A stretch of DNA of 64,000 bases from Glaciihabitans sp. GTDB lineage: Bacteria; Actinomycetota; Actinomycetes; Actinomycetales; Microbacteriaceae. Below the pieces are notes generated by a model that saw only the letters and a list, made by a program, of their open reading frames with translations, was not told where the DNA came from and did not search any database. Position numbers and translations under genes: made by a program. The stretch covers positions 1-64,000 of the forward strand of contig JAODBD010000006.1 of the NCBI GenBank assembly GCA_025463785.1, written 5' to 3'. Shown piece by piece: positions 43,793 to 52,701 of the stretch (positions within the stretch are counted from its first letter, which is position 1; each line of letters begins with the position of its first letter).

Positions 43793-44224
43793 CTAGCCTG
43801 CGCTGCCAGCCGCGTTGTGGAGGTCTGGGTGCAGCCATGGGTCGTCGGGGTCGCAGCCGTGGCCGCGCAGCCCCTTCTTGGTTGGTTCCGATTGCGGACG
43901 CGTACTTCGTCGCGGGATGGGCGGGTCACGGCGTTCGATGCTGCCGATCCGGTTGTTCCAGATTTTTCGCAGGCGGCGCGTTTCAGATTGGAGGCCCGGG
44001 ATGATGTCGTCCTCAAGTCGATACCAGCGCTCGCTCATTTCGGGTCTGATATCGACCCAACCATTGCGCTTCAGGTAGGAGAGGTGGTGCTGGACCGCCG
44101 ATCTGCCTACCCCGAACTCGAGACCGACAAGTTGCTCGAGTGTGCCCGCTGTGTGTTCGCCGCTGGCGAGGACTTCGACGATGCGTCGGCGAATGGGTTC
44201 TGCGAGGACTTCGAACGGGTGCAT
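43793..44224 (-). CDS. ArsR-family winged-helix regulator
   Basis: About 143 residues. The N-terminal 75 residues form the ArsR winged helix (HPFEVLAEPIRRRIVEVLASGEHTAGTLEQL, then recognition helix GRSAVQHHLSYLKRNGWVDI). The remaining tail is basic and not conserved; no metal-binding Cys cluster is seen, so metal sensing is unlikely. ATG 44224 is preferred to the TTG one codon earlier. It diverges from hrpA across the palindrome array at 44400-44534, which might be its operator region, although other copies of the palindrome lie elsewhere. Confidence 0.85.
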   Translation of the reverse strand: MHPFEVLAEPIRRRIVEVLASGEHTAGTLEQLVGLEFGVGRSAVQHHLSYLKRNGWVDIRPEMSERWYRLEDDIIPGLQSETRRLRKIWNNRIGSIERRDPPIPRRSTRPQSEPTKKGLRGHGCDPDDPWLHPDLHNAAGSAG

Positions 44225-44227
44225 CAA

Positions 44228-44612
44228 AACACTGTGCTGCCCCAGGTGGGTTTCGCGTCGGCTTTCGGCCAGTCTGTGAAGGCTGTGCGACGTCGCAGCT
44301 AACGGAAGGAGTGGTCTCGGCGCGAACTTGCTCGAGTTACGCGTGCTCTGAGCAGGCAGAAGGGACTCGGGCGGAGACCGGGAACCAACAAAACAACTCT
44401 GTCAACTCGCGTCAACGTCATCGCAAACTGACACCCCAGTGTTCGCAGCATTGCCAGTTCGCGCCGACGTATTCGCGAACTGACACGCGCGGGGTGACAA
44501 CGCCAATTCGAGTTGACCTTGACGCGAGTTGACATAGCCGAAACGGACGCCCTCTGCCGGGCGGGAGTCGCGACGGGCGACGGCCCGAGCGGCGCAATAC
44601 GATGGAAGGCTC
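44228..44612. other. Divergent intergenic region ArsR-hrpA with palindrome array
   Basis: No gene is supported. The region holds a three-unit palindrome array (44400-44534) and the hrpA promoter: TACGAT lies nine bases before the hrpA ATG with GGAAGG between, so the hrpA leader is at most a few bases. Confidence 0.65.
44400..44534. repeat. Three-unit array of family 2 palindromes
   Basis: Three 32-base units, 44401-44432, 44453-44484 and 44502-44533, each with arms of the type GTCA(A/G)(C/T)TCG ... CGAA(C/T)TG(A/G)C around 14 bases; ACGT is central in the first two. Starts are 52 and 49 bases apart. The array as a whole is also an inverted repeat: the perfect 16-mers TGTCAACTCGCGTCAA (44400-44415) and its complement (44519-44534) close it, so a large cruciform is possible. 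Confidence 0.88.
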
Positions 44613-47600
44613 ATGTCCCCCGGCCCCCTCACCATTAGTTACCCGCCCGAGCTGCCCGTCAGCCAGGCCAGGGACGACATTGCGCGCGCCATCCGCGATA
44701 ACCAGGTTGTGATCGTCGCCGGCGCAACCGGCTCGGGCAAAACGACTCAGCTCCCGAAGATCTGCCTCGAGCTCGGCCGCGAAAGCATCGGCCATACACA
44801 GCCCCGCCGCATCGCAGCCCGCACCATCGCCGAACGCATTGCGGAGGAACTCGGCACCGAACTCGGCCAGGAGGTCGGCTACCAGGTGCGCTTCACCGAC
44901 CGGGTCGGCGCGAACACGAAGATCAAGTTGATGACAGACGGCATCCTGCTGAACGAAATTCATCGCGACCGACTGCTCAAAAAATACGACACGATCATCA
45001 TCGACGAGGCACACGAACGCAGCCTCACAATCGACTTCCTGCTCGGCTACCTCAAGCAACTCCTGCCGAAACGGCCCGACCTCAAACTCATCATCACCAG
45101 CGCCACAATCGACCCCGAAAGCTTCTCGAAGCACTTTGACGGCGCACCGATCGTCGAAGTCAGCGGACGCACCTACCCCGTCGAGATCCGATACCGCCCG
45201 CTGGTCGCCGAGGCGCTCGAAGACGACGAAAGCGACGACATCGACACCGCTCCCGTGCAGGATCGCGACTATCTCGAAGGCATCACAGCAGCCCTCGACG
45301 AACTCGCCCAGGAATCCAGCGGCGACGTCCTCGTCTTTCTCAGCGGCGAGAACGAAATCCGGGATGCCGAAGAAGCCATCAAAGGACGCGGGCTTCCCGG
45401 CACCGAAGTTCTCCCACTCTACGGACGCCTAAGTTCGGCAGACCAGCACCGCGTCTTCCAGACCAGCCGCGCACCCGGCACGCGGCGCCGAATCGTCCTC
45501 GCAACCAACGTCGCAGAAACGAGCCTCACCGTCCCCGGAATTCGGTACGTGATCGACGCCGGCACGGCACGCATCAGCCGGTATTCGACCAGGGCGAAGA
45601 TCCAACGACTGCCCATCGAGGCGATCAGCCAGGCATCCGCCAATCAGCGATCGGGCCGAAGCGGTCGAACGAGCGACGGCATCGCGATCCGGCTGTACTC
45701 CGAAGCGGACTTCGAGAAACGGCCCGAGTACACCGAACCCGAGATCCTGCGAACCAACCTTGCCGCCGTCATCCTGCAGATGATCTCGCTCGGACTCGGC
45801 GACATCCAGGCGTTCCCGTTCCTGCAACCCCCAGACTCGCGAGGAGTCAAAGACGGCCTCGACCTGCTGCGCGAACTGAACGCCATTACCGCAACGAATG
45901 AGATCACAAAGGTCGGCAAACAGCTCACCCAGCTGGCGGTCGACCCCAGGCTCGCCAGGATGATCGTCGAATCGAAACACCACAGCGTCACCCGCGAAGT
46001 GCTCGCGATCACGGCCGGCCTGACCATTCAGGATCCCCGTGAACGGCCGCTCGAGAGACGGCCGCAGGCCGACCAACAGCATGCGCGCTTCATCGACCCC
46101 ACCAGCGATTTCCTGACGCTCCTCAACCTGTGGAACCACATCCAGGACAAGCAGAAGGAACTGAGTGGCAACCAGTTTCGGCGCATGTGCAAGAGCGAGT
46201 ACCTGAACTACCTGCGCATCCGCGAGTGGGGCGACCTCTACCGCCAGCTCACCCGCGGCGCGAAGCAGGCCGGACTCGCGGTCGGCGACGCCTCGACCAA
46301 CCCTGATGGCATCCACAGGTCGTTGCTGGCTGGGCTCCTCAGCCAGATCGGCATCAAGGATCTTCAGAAGCGCGACTACATCGGCGCGCGCCAGGTGCGA
46401 TTCGTGCTCTTCCCCGGATCGGCACTCGCGAAGAAACAACCGAACGCCGTCATGAGCGCCGAACTCGTCGAAACCAGCCGTCTGTTCGCTCGGATGAACG
46501 CCTCAATCGATCCCGCCTGGGCGGAGGCGATTGCGGGCGACCTCGTCAAACGCAGCTACAGCGAGCCGCACTGGGAGAAGAAGCAGGGCGCCGCCGTCGC
46601 CTACGAGCGGGCGACCTTGTACGGCGTACCGATTGTCGTGAAGCGACGCGTTCAGTTCGCGAAAATCGATGCCGCCTACGCCCGCGAGCTGTTCATCCGG
46701 CACGCCCTGGTCGAAGGCGAATGGGACCTCGACCGCGTCGACAAGCGGCTGTCCGAATTCGATCGCAAGAACCGCGAGTTGCGCAAGGAGCTCGCCGAAC
46801 TCGAGGAGCGCACGCGGCGGCGCGACATCCTGTACGACGACGAGGCCATCTTCGAGTTCTACGACGCACGAATTCCGCGCGATGTTGCGACCACCCGCTC
46901 GTTCGAGAGCTGGTGGCGCCAGGCGCGCAAGGAAGCGCCGGAACTTCTGACGATGACGCAGGAAACCCTCGCCGGCGAAACCGCTATCGACGAGGACGCT
47001 TTCCCCGCAACCTGGCAGCAGGGCGACCAGACGCTGCAACTCAGTTATCGCTTCGAACCGGGCGCAGAGGATGACGGCGTCACCGTGCGCGTGCCTCTCG
47101 CGCTGCTCGCCTCCCTTTCGCCCGCCGGATTCGACTGGCTCGTTCCTGGCCTGCGAGAAGACCTGGTCACGGCGCTCATCAAGAGCCTGCCGAAGGCGAT
47201 CCGGCGCAACGTCGTTCCCGCTGCCGACTGGGCCAGGCGACTGCTCGAGGCGCTTCCGGATGTTGACGCCGAAGAGCTCGAGAGAACCTCCCTGGCCGAG
47301 TTCCTGGCCGAGACGATCCAACGCAAGACGCACACGCCGGTCGATCCGGAAGATTTCGAGGCTGACCGCATCCCACCCCACCTGCGCATGACGTTTTCGG
47401 TCATGAATGGCGGCCGCGAGGTGGCCCGCTCCAAGGATCTCGCGAGCCTTCAGCTGAAACTCAAGACGCGCGCTCGCGAATCGGTGGCGAAAGTGGCCGC
47501 CGCAACGCCGCACGCGATCGAGCGCGCGGGGCTTACCTCCTGGGACTTCGACGAGCTGCCCAAACTGATCGACACACGACAGGACGGCACGGTCATTCGC

Positions 47601-48380
47601 GCGTACCCGGCGCTCGTCGACCACGGCGCCTCGGTGTCGATCACGCTCATGAGCACGCCGGATGACCAGGCTCGCGCCCTGCCCGGCGGCATCCGTCGGT
47701 TGCTGCTGCTTGGCATCCCGTCGCCTCTCTCGTATGTGCGCGAACACCTGACTCAAACCGAGAAACTGCTGCTTGCTGCGAGCCCGTACCAGAACGTGCA
47801 GGCGCTCTTCGACGACTGCCTGGTCGCATGTGTTGACGCGGGGCTACGGGTGCGGGCATCCGATGGCCTGATCTGGACTCGTGCCGAATTCGAGGCCGCT
47901 CGCCTCGAGATTTCGGCGGGACTGCTGGACGCGCTCTACGCAACCGTCACGCAGGTGACCGCGATTCTGAACGCAGCTCGGGATGCCGAGCGGGCTATCA
48001 AGGCGACGACCAGCATGGCTGTCCTCGCGTCGGTCACGGACGCCCGCGAGCAGCTCGCCGGCCTGGTCTTTCCCGGATTCGTGTCGCTCACCGGAACGAC
48101 GCAGTTGCGCCACATCCCCCGCTATCTTCGCGGAATCGCGGCTCGCCTCGACAAGCTGCCCACCGAGGTAGCGCGCGATCGTGCCTGGGCGAATGAGGTG
48201 CAGGCCTCGACCGAGCGCTACCGAGTCGCTGGCGGCCGCATTCCTTTGGTCGCCGGGATGCCGGAGCGGCTCGTGCACGTCCGCTGGATGCTTGAGGAGC
48301 TGCGTGTGAGTCTTTTCGCCCAGCATTTGGGCACGGCAGAAACCGTCTCACCCCAGCGGATCGCGAAGGCCCTGAGCTAG
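44613..48380 (+). CDS. hrpA: ATP-dependent RNA helicase HrpA
   Basis: A 1255-residue DEAH-box helicase. Walker A GATGSGKTTQLPK (about residue 36), DEAH in IIIDEAHERS (about 131), motif III SATIDPESF, motif V ATNVAETSLTVPGIRYVIDAG and motif VI QRSGRSGR. HA2/OB regions and the C-terminal DUF3418 domain follow, as in E. coli HrpA, which acts on stalled or colliding ribosomes. Length matches the family. Confidence 0.95.
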   Translation: MSPGPLTISYPPELPVSQARDDIARAIRDNQVVIVAGATGSGKTTQLPKICLELGRESIGHTQPRRIAARTIAERIAEELGTELGQEVGYQVRFTDRVGANTKIKLMTDGILLNEIHRDRLLKKYDTIIIDEAHERSLTIDFLLGYLKQLLPKRPDLKLIITSATIDPESFSKHFDGAPIVEVSGRTYPVEIRYRPLVAEALEDDESDDIDTAPVQDRDYLEGITAALDELAQESSGDVLVFLSGENEIRDAEEAIKGRGLPGTEVLPLYGRLSSADQHRVFQTSRAPGTRRRIVLATNVAETSLTVPGIRYVIDAGTARISRYSTRAKIQRLPIEAISQASANQRSGRSGRTSDGIAIRLYSEADFEKRPEYTEPEILRTNLAAVILQMISLGLGDIQAFPFLQPPDSRGVKDGLDLLRELNAITATNEITKVGKQLTQLAVDPRLARMIVESKHHSVTREVLAITAGLTIQDPRERPLERRPQADQQHARFIDPTSDFLTLLNLWNHIQDKQKELSGNQFRRMCKSEYLNYLRIREWGDLYRQLTRGAKQAGLAVGDASTNPDGIHRSLLAGLLSQIGIKDLQKRDYIGARQVRFVLFPGSALAKKQPNAVMSAELVETSRLFARMNASIDPAWAEAIAGDLVKRSYSEPHWEKKQGAAVAYERATLYGVPIVVKRRVQFAKIDAAYARELFIRHALVEGEWDLDRVDKRLSEFDRKNRELRKELAELEERTRRRDILYDDEAIFEFYDARIPRDVATTRSFESWWRQARKEAPELLTMTQETLAGETAIDEDAFPATWQQGDQTLQLSYRFEPGAEDDGVTVRVPLALLASLSPAGFDWLVPGLREDLVTALIKSLPKAIRRNVVPAADWARRLLEALPDVDAEELERTSLAEFLAETIQRKTHTPVDPEDFEADRIPPHLRMTFSVMNGGREVARSKDLASLQLKLKTRARESVAKVAAATPHAIERAGLTSWDFDELPKLIDTRQDGTVIRAYPALVDHGASVSITLMSTPDDQARALPGGIRRLLLLGIPSPLSYVREHLTQTEKLLLAASPYQNVQALFDDCLVACVDAGLRVRASDGLIWTRAEFEAARLEISAGLLDALYATVTQVTAILNAARDAERAIKATTSMAVLASVTDAREQLAGLVFPGFVSLTGTTQLRHIPRYLRGIAARLDKLPTEVARDRAWANEVQASTERYRVAGGRIPLVAGMPERLVHVRWMLEELRVSLFAQHLGTAETVSPQRIAKALS

Positions 48381-48389
48381 CCTGAAGTC

Positions 48390-49544
48390 ATGCAAACAGC
48401 TGTCATTGTCGACGCGCTTCGCACCCCATCCGGGCGCGGCAAGCCGGGCGGCGCTCTGTCCCACTTTCACCCGGTCGACCTGCTCGCCACGGTTCTTGGG
48501 GAACTCGTTGCCCGCAACGATCTCGACCCCGCACTCATCGACGATGTGATCGGCGGATGTCTCTCCCAGGTGGGCGAGCAGGCCGTGAATATCACGCGCA
48601 ACGCCGCCCTGGCAGCCGGGTTCCCATTCACCGTCCCTGGCACGACCGTGGACCGCCAGTGCGGTTCCAGCCAGCAGGCAGCGACCTTCGCTGCGCAGGG
48701 CGTCATGACGGGAATGTACGACATCGTGATCGCCTGCGGCGTGGAGCTGATGAGCAAGAACCCGATCAACTACGCGACCCTCGGGATGGACCCGTGGGGA
48801 CCCATGCTGAATGCGCGATTCCCCGAGGGGCTCGTCGGGCAGGGAATCTCGGCCGAGCTCATTGCTGCGCGCTGGGATCTGTCGCGGGACGAGATGGACG
48901 AGTTCTCGGCGCGGTCTCATCGACTTGCCGCGGCATCCGACTTCTCGTCCGAAATTCTGCCGATCGGCGATCTCACCCTCGACGAGACGATTCGTGCGTC
49001 GACGACGGCCGAGTCGCTCGGTGCGCTGAAGCCCGCGTTCTACGACGAGGCGCTGGGCGCTCGGTTCCCCGAGATTCGCTGGAACATTACGCCGGGCAAT
49101 TCGTCACCCCTCACGGATGGCGCATCCGCTGTTCTCATCATGAGCGAGGAGAGAGCTGCGCTGCTTGGGCTTACCCCTCGTGCACGGTTCACGTCGTTCG
49201 CTGTCGTCGGGTCGGACCCGATTGAGATGCTGACAGGCGTCATCCCGGCGACGAAGCGGATTCTTTCGCGTTCCGGTGTTGGCATCGATGACATCGACAC
49301 TTTCGAGGTGAACGAGGCGTTCGCGCCCGTCGTTCTGGCCTGGCAGAAGGAACTGCACGCTGACCCCGCTCGCGTGAACCCCCGTGGCGGCGCAATCGCG
49401 CTCGGGCACGCTCTTGGCTCGAGCGGCACTCGGTTGCTCACAACCATGCTCAATACGCTCGAGCAGACCGGCGGTCGCATCGGACTCCAGGTCATGTGCG
49501 AAGGCGCCGGGATGTCCAACGCGACGCTCATCGAGCGGCTGTAG
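48390..49544 (+). CDS. Acetyl-CoA C-acyltransferase (thiolase)
   Basis: A 384-residue degradative thiolase: Cys in TVDRQCGSSQQAATFAAQGV, MSKNPINYATLGMDPWG, His in GGAIALGHALGSSGTR, and the C-terminal Cys in QVMCEGAGMSNATLIERL. The QCGSSQQA block is the version seen in FadA5/FadA6-like actinobacterial thiolases rather than in the paa thiolase of this window. TAGCCT is six bases before the ATG (leaderless). It starts 9 bases after hrpA but has its own promoter box. Confidence 0.9.
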   Translation: MQTAVIVDALRTPSGRGKPGGALSHFHPVDLLATVLGELVARNDLDPALIDDVIGGCLSQVGEQAVNITRNAALAAGFPFTVPGTTVDRQCGSSQQAATFAAQGVMTGMYDIVIACGVELMSKNPINYATLGMDPWGPMLNARFPEGLVGQGISAELIAARWDLSRDEMDEFSARSHRLAAASDFSSEILPIGDLTLDETIRASTTAESLGALKPAFYDEALGARFPEIRWNITPGNSSPLTDGASAVLIMSEERAALLGLTPRARFTSFAVVGSDPIEMLTGVIPATKRILSRSGVGIDDIDTFEVNEAFAPVVLAWQKELHADPARVNPRGGAIALGHALGSSGTRLLTTMLNTLEQTGGRIGLQVMCEGAGMSNATLIERL

Positions 49545-49620
49545 CGCGACCCTGACACAGCGGGCTGCTCTGATGCGACCCCGACAGAGCGCGGGACTCT
49601 AGCGCGACCCCGATAGAGCG
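49542..49620. repeat. 29-bp tandem repeat behind the thiolase stop
   Basis: Three copies of the 17-mer GCGACCC(C/T)GA(C/T)A(C/G)AGCG begin at 49546, 49575 and 49604, exactly 29 bases apart. Copies 1 and 3 are preceded by TAGC, copy 2 by TGAT. The unit appears to be an amplification of the 3' flank of the thiolase gene. Confidence 0.82.
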
Positions 49621-49754
49621 CATCGAGCACAAAACCCCGGAACCCCGGCACTCGCACAGCGCACAGCGGTCAGCACACCGCGCACTAGCCTGGCCAACGA
49701 TCGGATGCGGGACGGCGCCGCCACGGCCCCACGGTCGCCCCACCGCCGATCTTC

Positions 49755-51197
49755 TCACTGCCCACGCACCCGCTCCAGGTCTCGCATGGCCGCGCTTTTG
49801 AGCGGCATCGGGCGGGGAGTTTGGCTGACATCAACCGATTGCGGCGGTATCAGCCAATACCGGCCGGCCGAGTCGTGCCGGATCTCCCACCCTTCGTTGT
49901 GATATTTCAGGTGATGCCATCGGCATAACAGGATGCCATTTCGCACTTCGGTCTTACCGCCGTCTCTGGCCACGTGTTTGACATGGTGTGCTTCACACCA
50001 CGAGGGCGGGCGTTCACAGGCAGGGTCCATACATCCGCCGAATTTGACGGCCAACACCTCTCGTTGTCGCCTGGAGAACAACCGCTGCTCGCGCTCAAGG
50101 TCGAGCAGGTTGGCCGCCGGATCAAATCCCATGCGAATACTCACGCCGTTGCAGAGCTGTCGTTCGACTGTCTCAATCGAGACAGTGTCAACGGCGGTCG
50201 CGCCAACCTGGCCATCGATCCGGCCGAGACTGTCACCGCTCGCGAGCGCCTCCTCGGCAACGGTGATTCGAATCACCGGCGCCCCGCTGCCAAGCATGAC
50301 GCTCGTGTCTGCGTCGGCGCCCTGCAGCATGAGCTGCAGAAACCCGTCAGACGCGAGCTGCCCCGCTGTTCGCTCATCGGCCTCAATGGCCTTGGCGCGC
50401 TCGACCTGGTCTGCCCGCACAAACCGAACACCACCGTGTTTTGGCGACACCATGCGGTCAAATATTTCGCGAGCGAGGGCTCCCGTTTCTGGATCCATGA
50501 CCCAGGTGAGCTTCGTCATCCCGTTGGGCAAATCGGTGAGCCACAGGTTTCGCTGCCGACGCAGTTCGTCTTCGCGAAGTTTCACTCCAGCAACATCGAT
50601 TTCATCACGCAATTCCCGCGCGCGGCGGAACAGTCGATCGGCATCGACCCCAGCCAGAGCCTCGCGCGCTAGCGTGTCGGCCGCAACCTCAAGCTGCTCG
50701 GCACTGACCGCAGACGTCGGCTCGCCCAGCCCGGACCGGATCGACTGCGATGCCGAAATCGAAATCGTGCCAGCTGCGACGGCCCTGGCCACCGACCGCA
50801 TCCACGGATGCGCGGGCACCTGGACCTCGCCGGTGATGGCATCTACTCTGCCTTCGTCAGCCATCTCGGCAAGCAGGGCACCAGCATCCAGTGCAGTACC
50901 GACCTGTTGTTTCGTCGCCCCGGTGGTGTGCTTCATGAAGCCCTGGGGTGTGCGGTGACCGTTGCGCTGCGCCAACCCATCCTGGCCCAGGGCCGCTCGC
51001 GACCGATGCGCGATCTCGCCGGCAATCAGCGCCCGAGCCGCACCCAGGCGCTTCTCGAGCGCGGTGCATTCGTCGTTGATGAGAAGGAGGGTTTCGTCAT
51101 CCACCGCCCGATAATCGTCGACGGCCGTTGGCAGCATCGACAGTGCGATAGCCGCGGCACCGTAGTGCTCGAGGGGCTGCGTGACGATGTCATCCAT
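49755..51197 (-). CDS. DUF222 / HNH endonuclease signature protein
   Basis: A 480-residue member of the actinobacterial 13E12-repeat family. The N-terminal DUF222 region (about 30-330) includes ARALIAGEIAHRSRAALGQDGLAQRNGHRTPQ and the block LTWVMDPETGALAREIFDRM. The C-terminal HNH module is complete: CMDPACERPPSWCEAHHVKHVARDGG, then NGILLCRWHHLKYH. These genes occur in many copies in actinobacterial genomes; mobility or nuclease function is suspected but unproven. A GATAAT box lies six bases before ATG 51197. Confidence 0.92.
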   Translation of the reverse strand: MDDIVTQPLEHYGAAAIALSMLPTAVDDYRAVDDETLLLINDECTALEKRLGAARALIAGEIAHRSRAALGQDGLAQRNGHRTPQGFMKHTTGATKQQVGTALDAGALLAEMADEGRVDAITGEVQVPAHPWMRSVARAVAAGTISISASQSIRSGLGEPTSAVSAEQLEVAADTLAREALAGVDADRLFRRARELRDEIDVAGVKLREDELRRQRNLWLTDLPNGMTKLTWVMDPETGALAREIFDRMVSPKHGGVRFVRADQVERAKAIEADERTAGQLASDGFLQLMLQGADADTSVMLGSGAPVIRITVAEEALASGDSLGRIDGQVGATAVDTVSIETVERQLCNGVSIRMGFDPAANLLDLEREQRLFSRRQREVLAVKFGGCMDPACERPPSWCEAHHVKHVARDGGKTEVRNGILLCRWHHLKYHNEGWEIRHDSAGRYWLIPPQSVDVSQTPRPMPLKSAAMRDLERVRGQ

Positions 51198-51296
51198 GCG
51201 TCAATTATCGAACACAGTTTCGAGTGATTCGGAAATACAGCGCAATCTGTGGACAACTTGCGCGCCCCAAAGCGGGGGCGAGGAAGTGTAAGCAAG

Positions 51297-51899
51297 CTAC
51301 TCGGCCAGAGCGCTCACACCCTCGCCATCCAGCGCCCGCACGATCTCATCCTTTTCTTCAAGGTTCGACCAGATCACCGGCACGGCCTTCGCAACAGCCT
51401 TCTCGATGCGAGCGCGCAGGGTCTCATTCGTCAGGCGATAATCCGTGAAATCGGAATCGTGAGCATATATTCCAACCGGCAGGGTCAGGGCCTGGAAGAA
51501 CGCAAACAGCGGGCGGAACTGGTGCTCGATGATCAACGCGTGCCGCTCACTGCCGCCGGATGCCGCAAGCAGCACGGGCGTATCCACCAGCGCGTACTGG
51601 TCGATGAAGTCGAACAGGTGCTTGAAGAGCCCCGTGAAGGATGCCCGATAGACGGGGCTTGCCACCACGAGCAGGTCGGCTGTTTCGATACGCTGCAGCT
51701 CGGCCTCCGCCTGTGGCGGCAGCTGCGAGCGGGTGAGGGCGCCGGCGAGCGACGGCCCGAGGTCGGTCAGTGTGATGAGATGCGACTCGATCGGGAGCGC
51801 ACGCCCCAGCGCCGCAACGATCTCCTCAACGAGCGCAGTCGTCTTGGATGGATGGTTGAGGCTGCCAGACACGGCAACCACTTTGAGCGTTCTCGTCAT
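51297..51899 (-). CDS. NAD(P)H-dependent FMN reductase (MsuE/SsuE-like)
   Basis: A 200-residue flavodoxin-like reductase: VVAVSGSLNHPSKTTALVEEI binds the FMN phosphate, and ASPVYRASFTGLFKHLFDFIDQ plus GGSERHALIIEHQFRPLF complete the family pattern. Such enzymes supply free FMNH2 to two-component monooxygenases. ATG 51899 has a GGAG four bases upstream; the longer frame overlaps the divergent GNAT gene. A close paralogue ends the window (63596-64000), and the flavin monooxygenase at 54152 is the obvious partner. Confidence 0.92.
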   Translation of the reverse strand: MTRTLKVVAVSGSLNHPSKTTALVEEIVAALGRALPIESHLITLTDLGPSLAGALTRSQLPPQAEAELQRIETADLLVVASPVYRASFTGLFKHLFDFIDQYALVDTPVLLAASGGSERHALIIEHQFRPLFAFFQALTLPVGIYAHDSDFTDYRLTNETLRARIEKAVAKAVPVIWSNLEEKDEIVRALDGEGVSALAE

Positions 51900-51998
51900 G
51901 ACTCCATGGTCGCCCCTTCGCCGCCAGGTCGCGTTGTACATTACGAACTGTGAACCACGCGGGTTGCCTGCGAGCGGGCGCGAATCTACCGTCGGAAC

Positions 51999-52505
51999 AT
52001 GGATGAGTTCGTCTTCACACTGCCGTCGGATCCCCGCGCGCAGCCGCTCATCGACGACCTCGGCCGCGACTACGACGAGCGCTACGGACTGAACGACGGT
52101 ATCCCGTCGTCTTTCGAACTTCATCGCTACCCGGCCGAGCAGTTTGCCGCCGCCAATGGTGGCGCGTTTTTGCTGGTGATTCGGGATGGCGTGGTCGTCG
52201 CCGGTGGTGCGTACAAGCGAGTCTCGGCTTCGGTCGCAGAGATCAAGCGAGTGTGGACTAATCCGGCGTATCGACGCCAGGGGCTTGCCCGCGTGGTGAT
52301 GGCGGCGCTGGAGTCGGCTGCGCTGGCTGCCGGGTACTCGGTCACGTCGCTGACTACGGGCGCTCGCCAGCCGGAGGCCGTCGCGCTGTACCTGGCGCTC
52401 GGCTACGAACCGCTGTTCGACCTCGATGGGGACTACGAGGAGATCAGCTACCTGTCGTTTGAGAAGCAGTTGCCTGTCGTGCCTGTGGAGTCCGCCGCCG
52501 CGTAG
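51999..52505 (+). CDS. GNAT family N-acetyltransferase
   Basis: A 168-residue acetyltransferase with the acetyl-CoA loop in VWTNPAYRRQGLARVVMAAL (R/Q-x-x-G-x-A) and the C-terminal QPEAVALYLALGYEPL. Substrate unknown. TACCGT (51987-51992) six bases before the ATG indicates a leaderless mRNA. Divergent from the FMN reductase. GNAT enzymes accompany flavin monooxygenases in S-alkylcysteine salvage operons of Bacillus, a possible parallel. Confidence 0.88.
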   Translation: MDEFVFTLPSDPRAQPLIDDLGRDYDERYGLNDGIPSSFELHRYPAEQFAAANGGAFLLVIRDGVVVAGGAYKRVSASVAEIKRVWTNPAYRRQGLARVVMAALESAALAAGYSVTSLTTGARQPEAVALYLALGYEPLFDLDGDYEEISYLSFEKQLPVVPVESAAA

Positions 52506-52609
52506 CGGGGATTGGTCGCGGCGTGCCGTGGGTGCGTGCCCGCGTACCCGCTCGCGTGCCCGCCCGCGCGCAGCAGCGGCAGCCGACCAGAAGGATCCGT
52601 TTTCGCTGT

Positions 52610-52641
52610 GTCAGTTCACACAGACGTTGGCGCGGATTGGC
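52610..52641. repeat. Family 2 palindrome, decayed copy
   Basis: GTCAGTTCA, 14 bases with central ACGT (52624-52627), then GATTGGCG in place of the right arm. Arm-to-centre distance is the same as in the other copies and the left flank TTTTCGCTG resembles that of the 36428 copy. It lies between convergent genes, so an operator role for this copy is unlikely. Confidence 0.7.
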
Positions 52642-52701
52642 GTACCCGAAATACATCCCTGGGTGCGTCTGCTCTTGACGAGCGCGTCGTCCAGGGCGGC
52701 G

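Noticed and set aside
44401-44533. Palindrome array, considered as a CRISPR array.
   Set aside because: The units are imperfect palindromes with diverged arms and spacers of 17-20 bases, the outer ends are inverted, and single copies occur elsewhere; no cas genes.
49546-49620. Three regularly spaced direct repeats, considered as a mini-CRISPR.
   Set aside because: The repeat core is 17 bases with a 29-bp period, leaving 12-base spacers; no cas genes are near. It is a plain tandem duplication.
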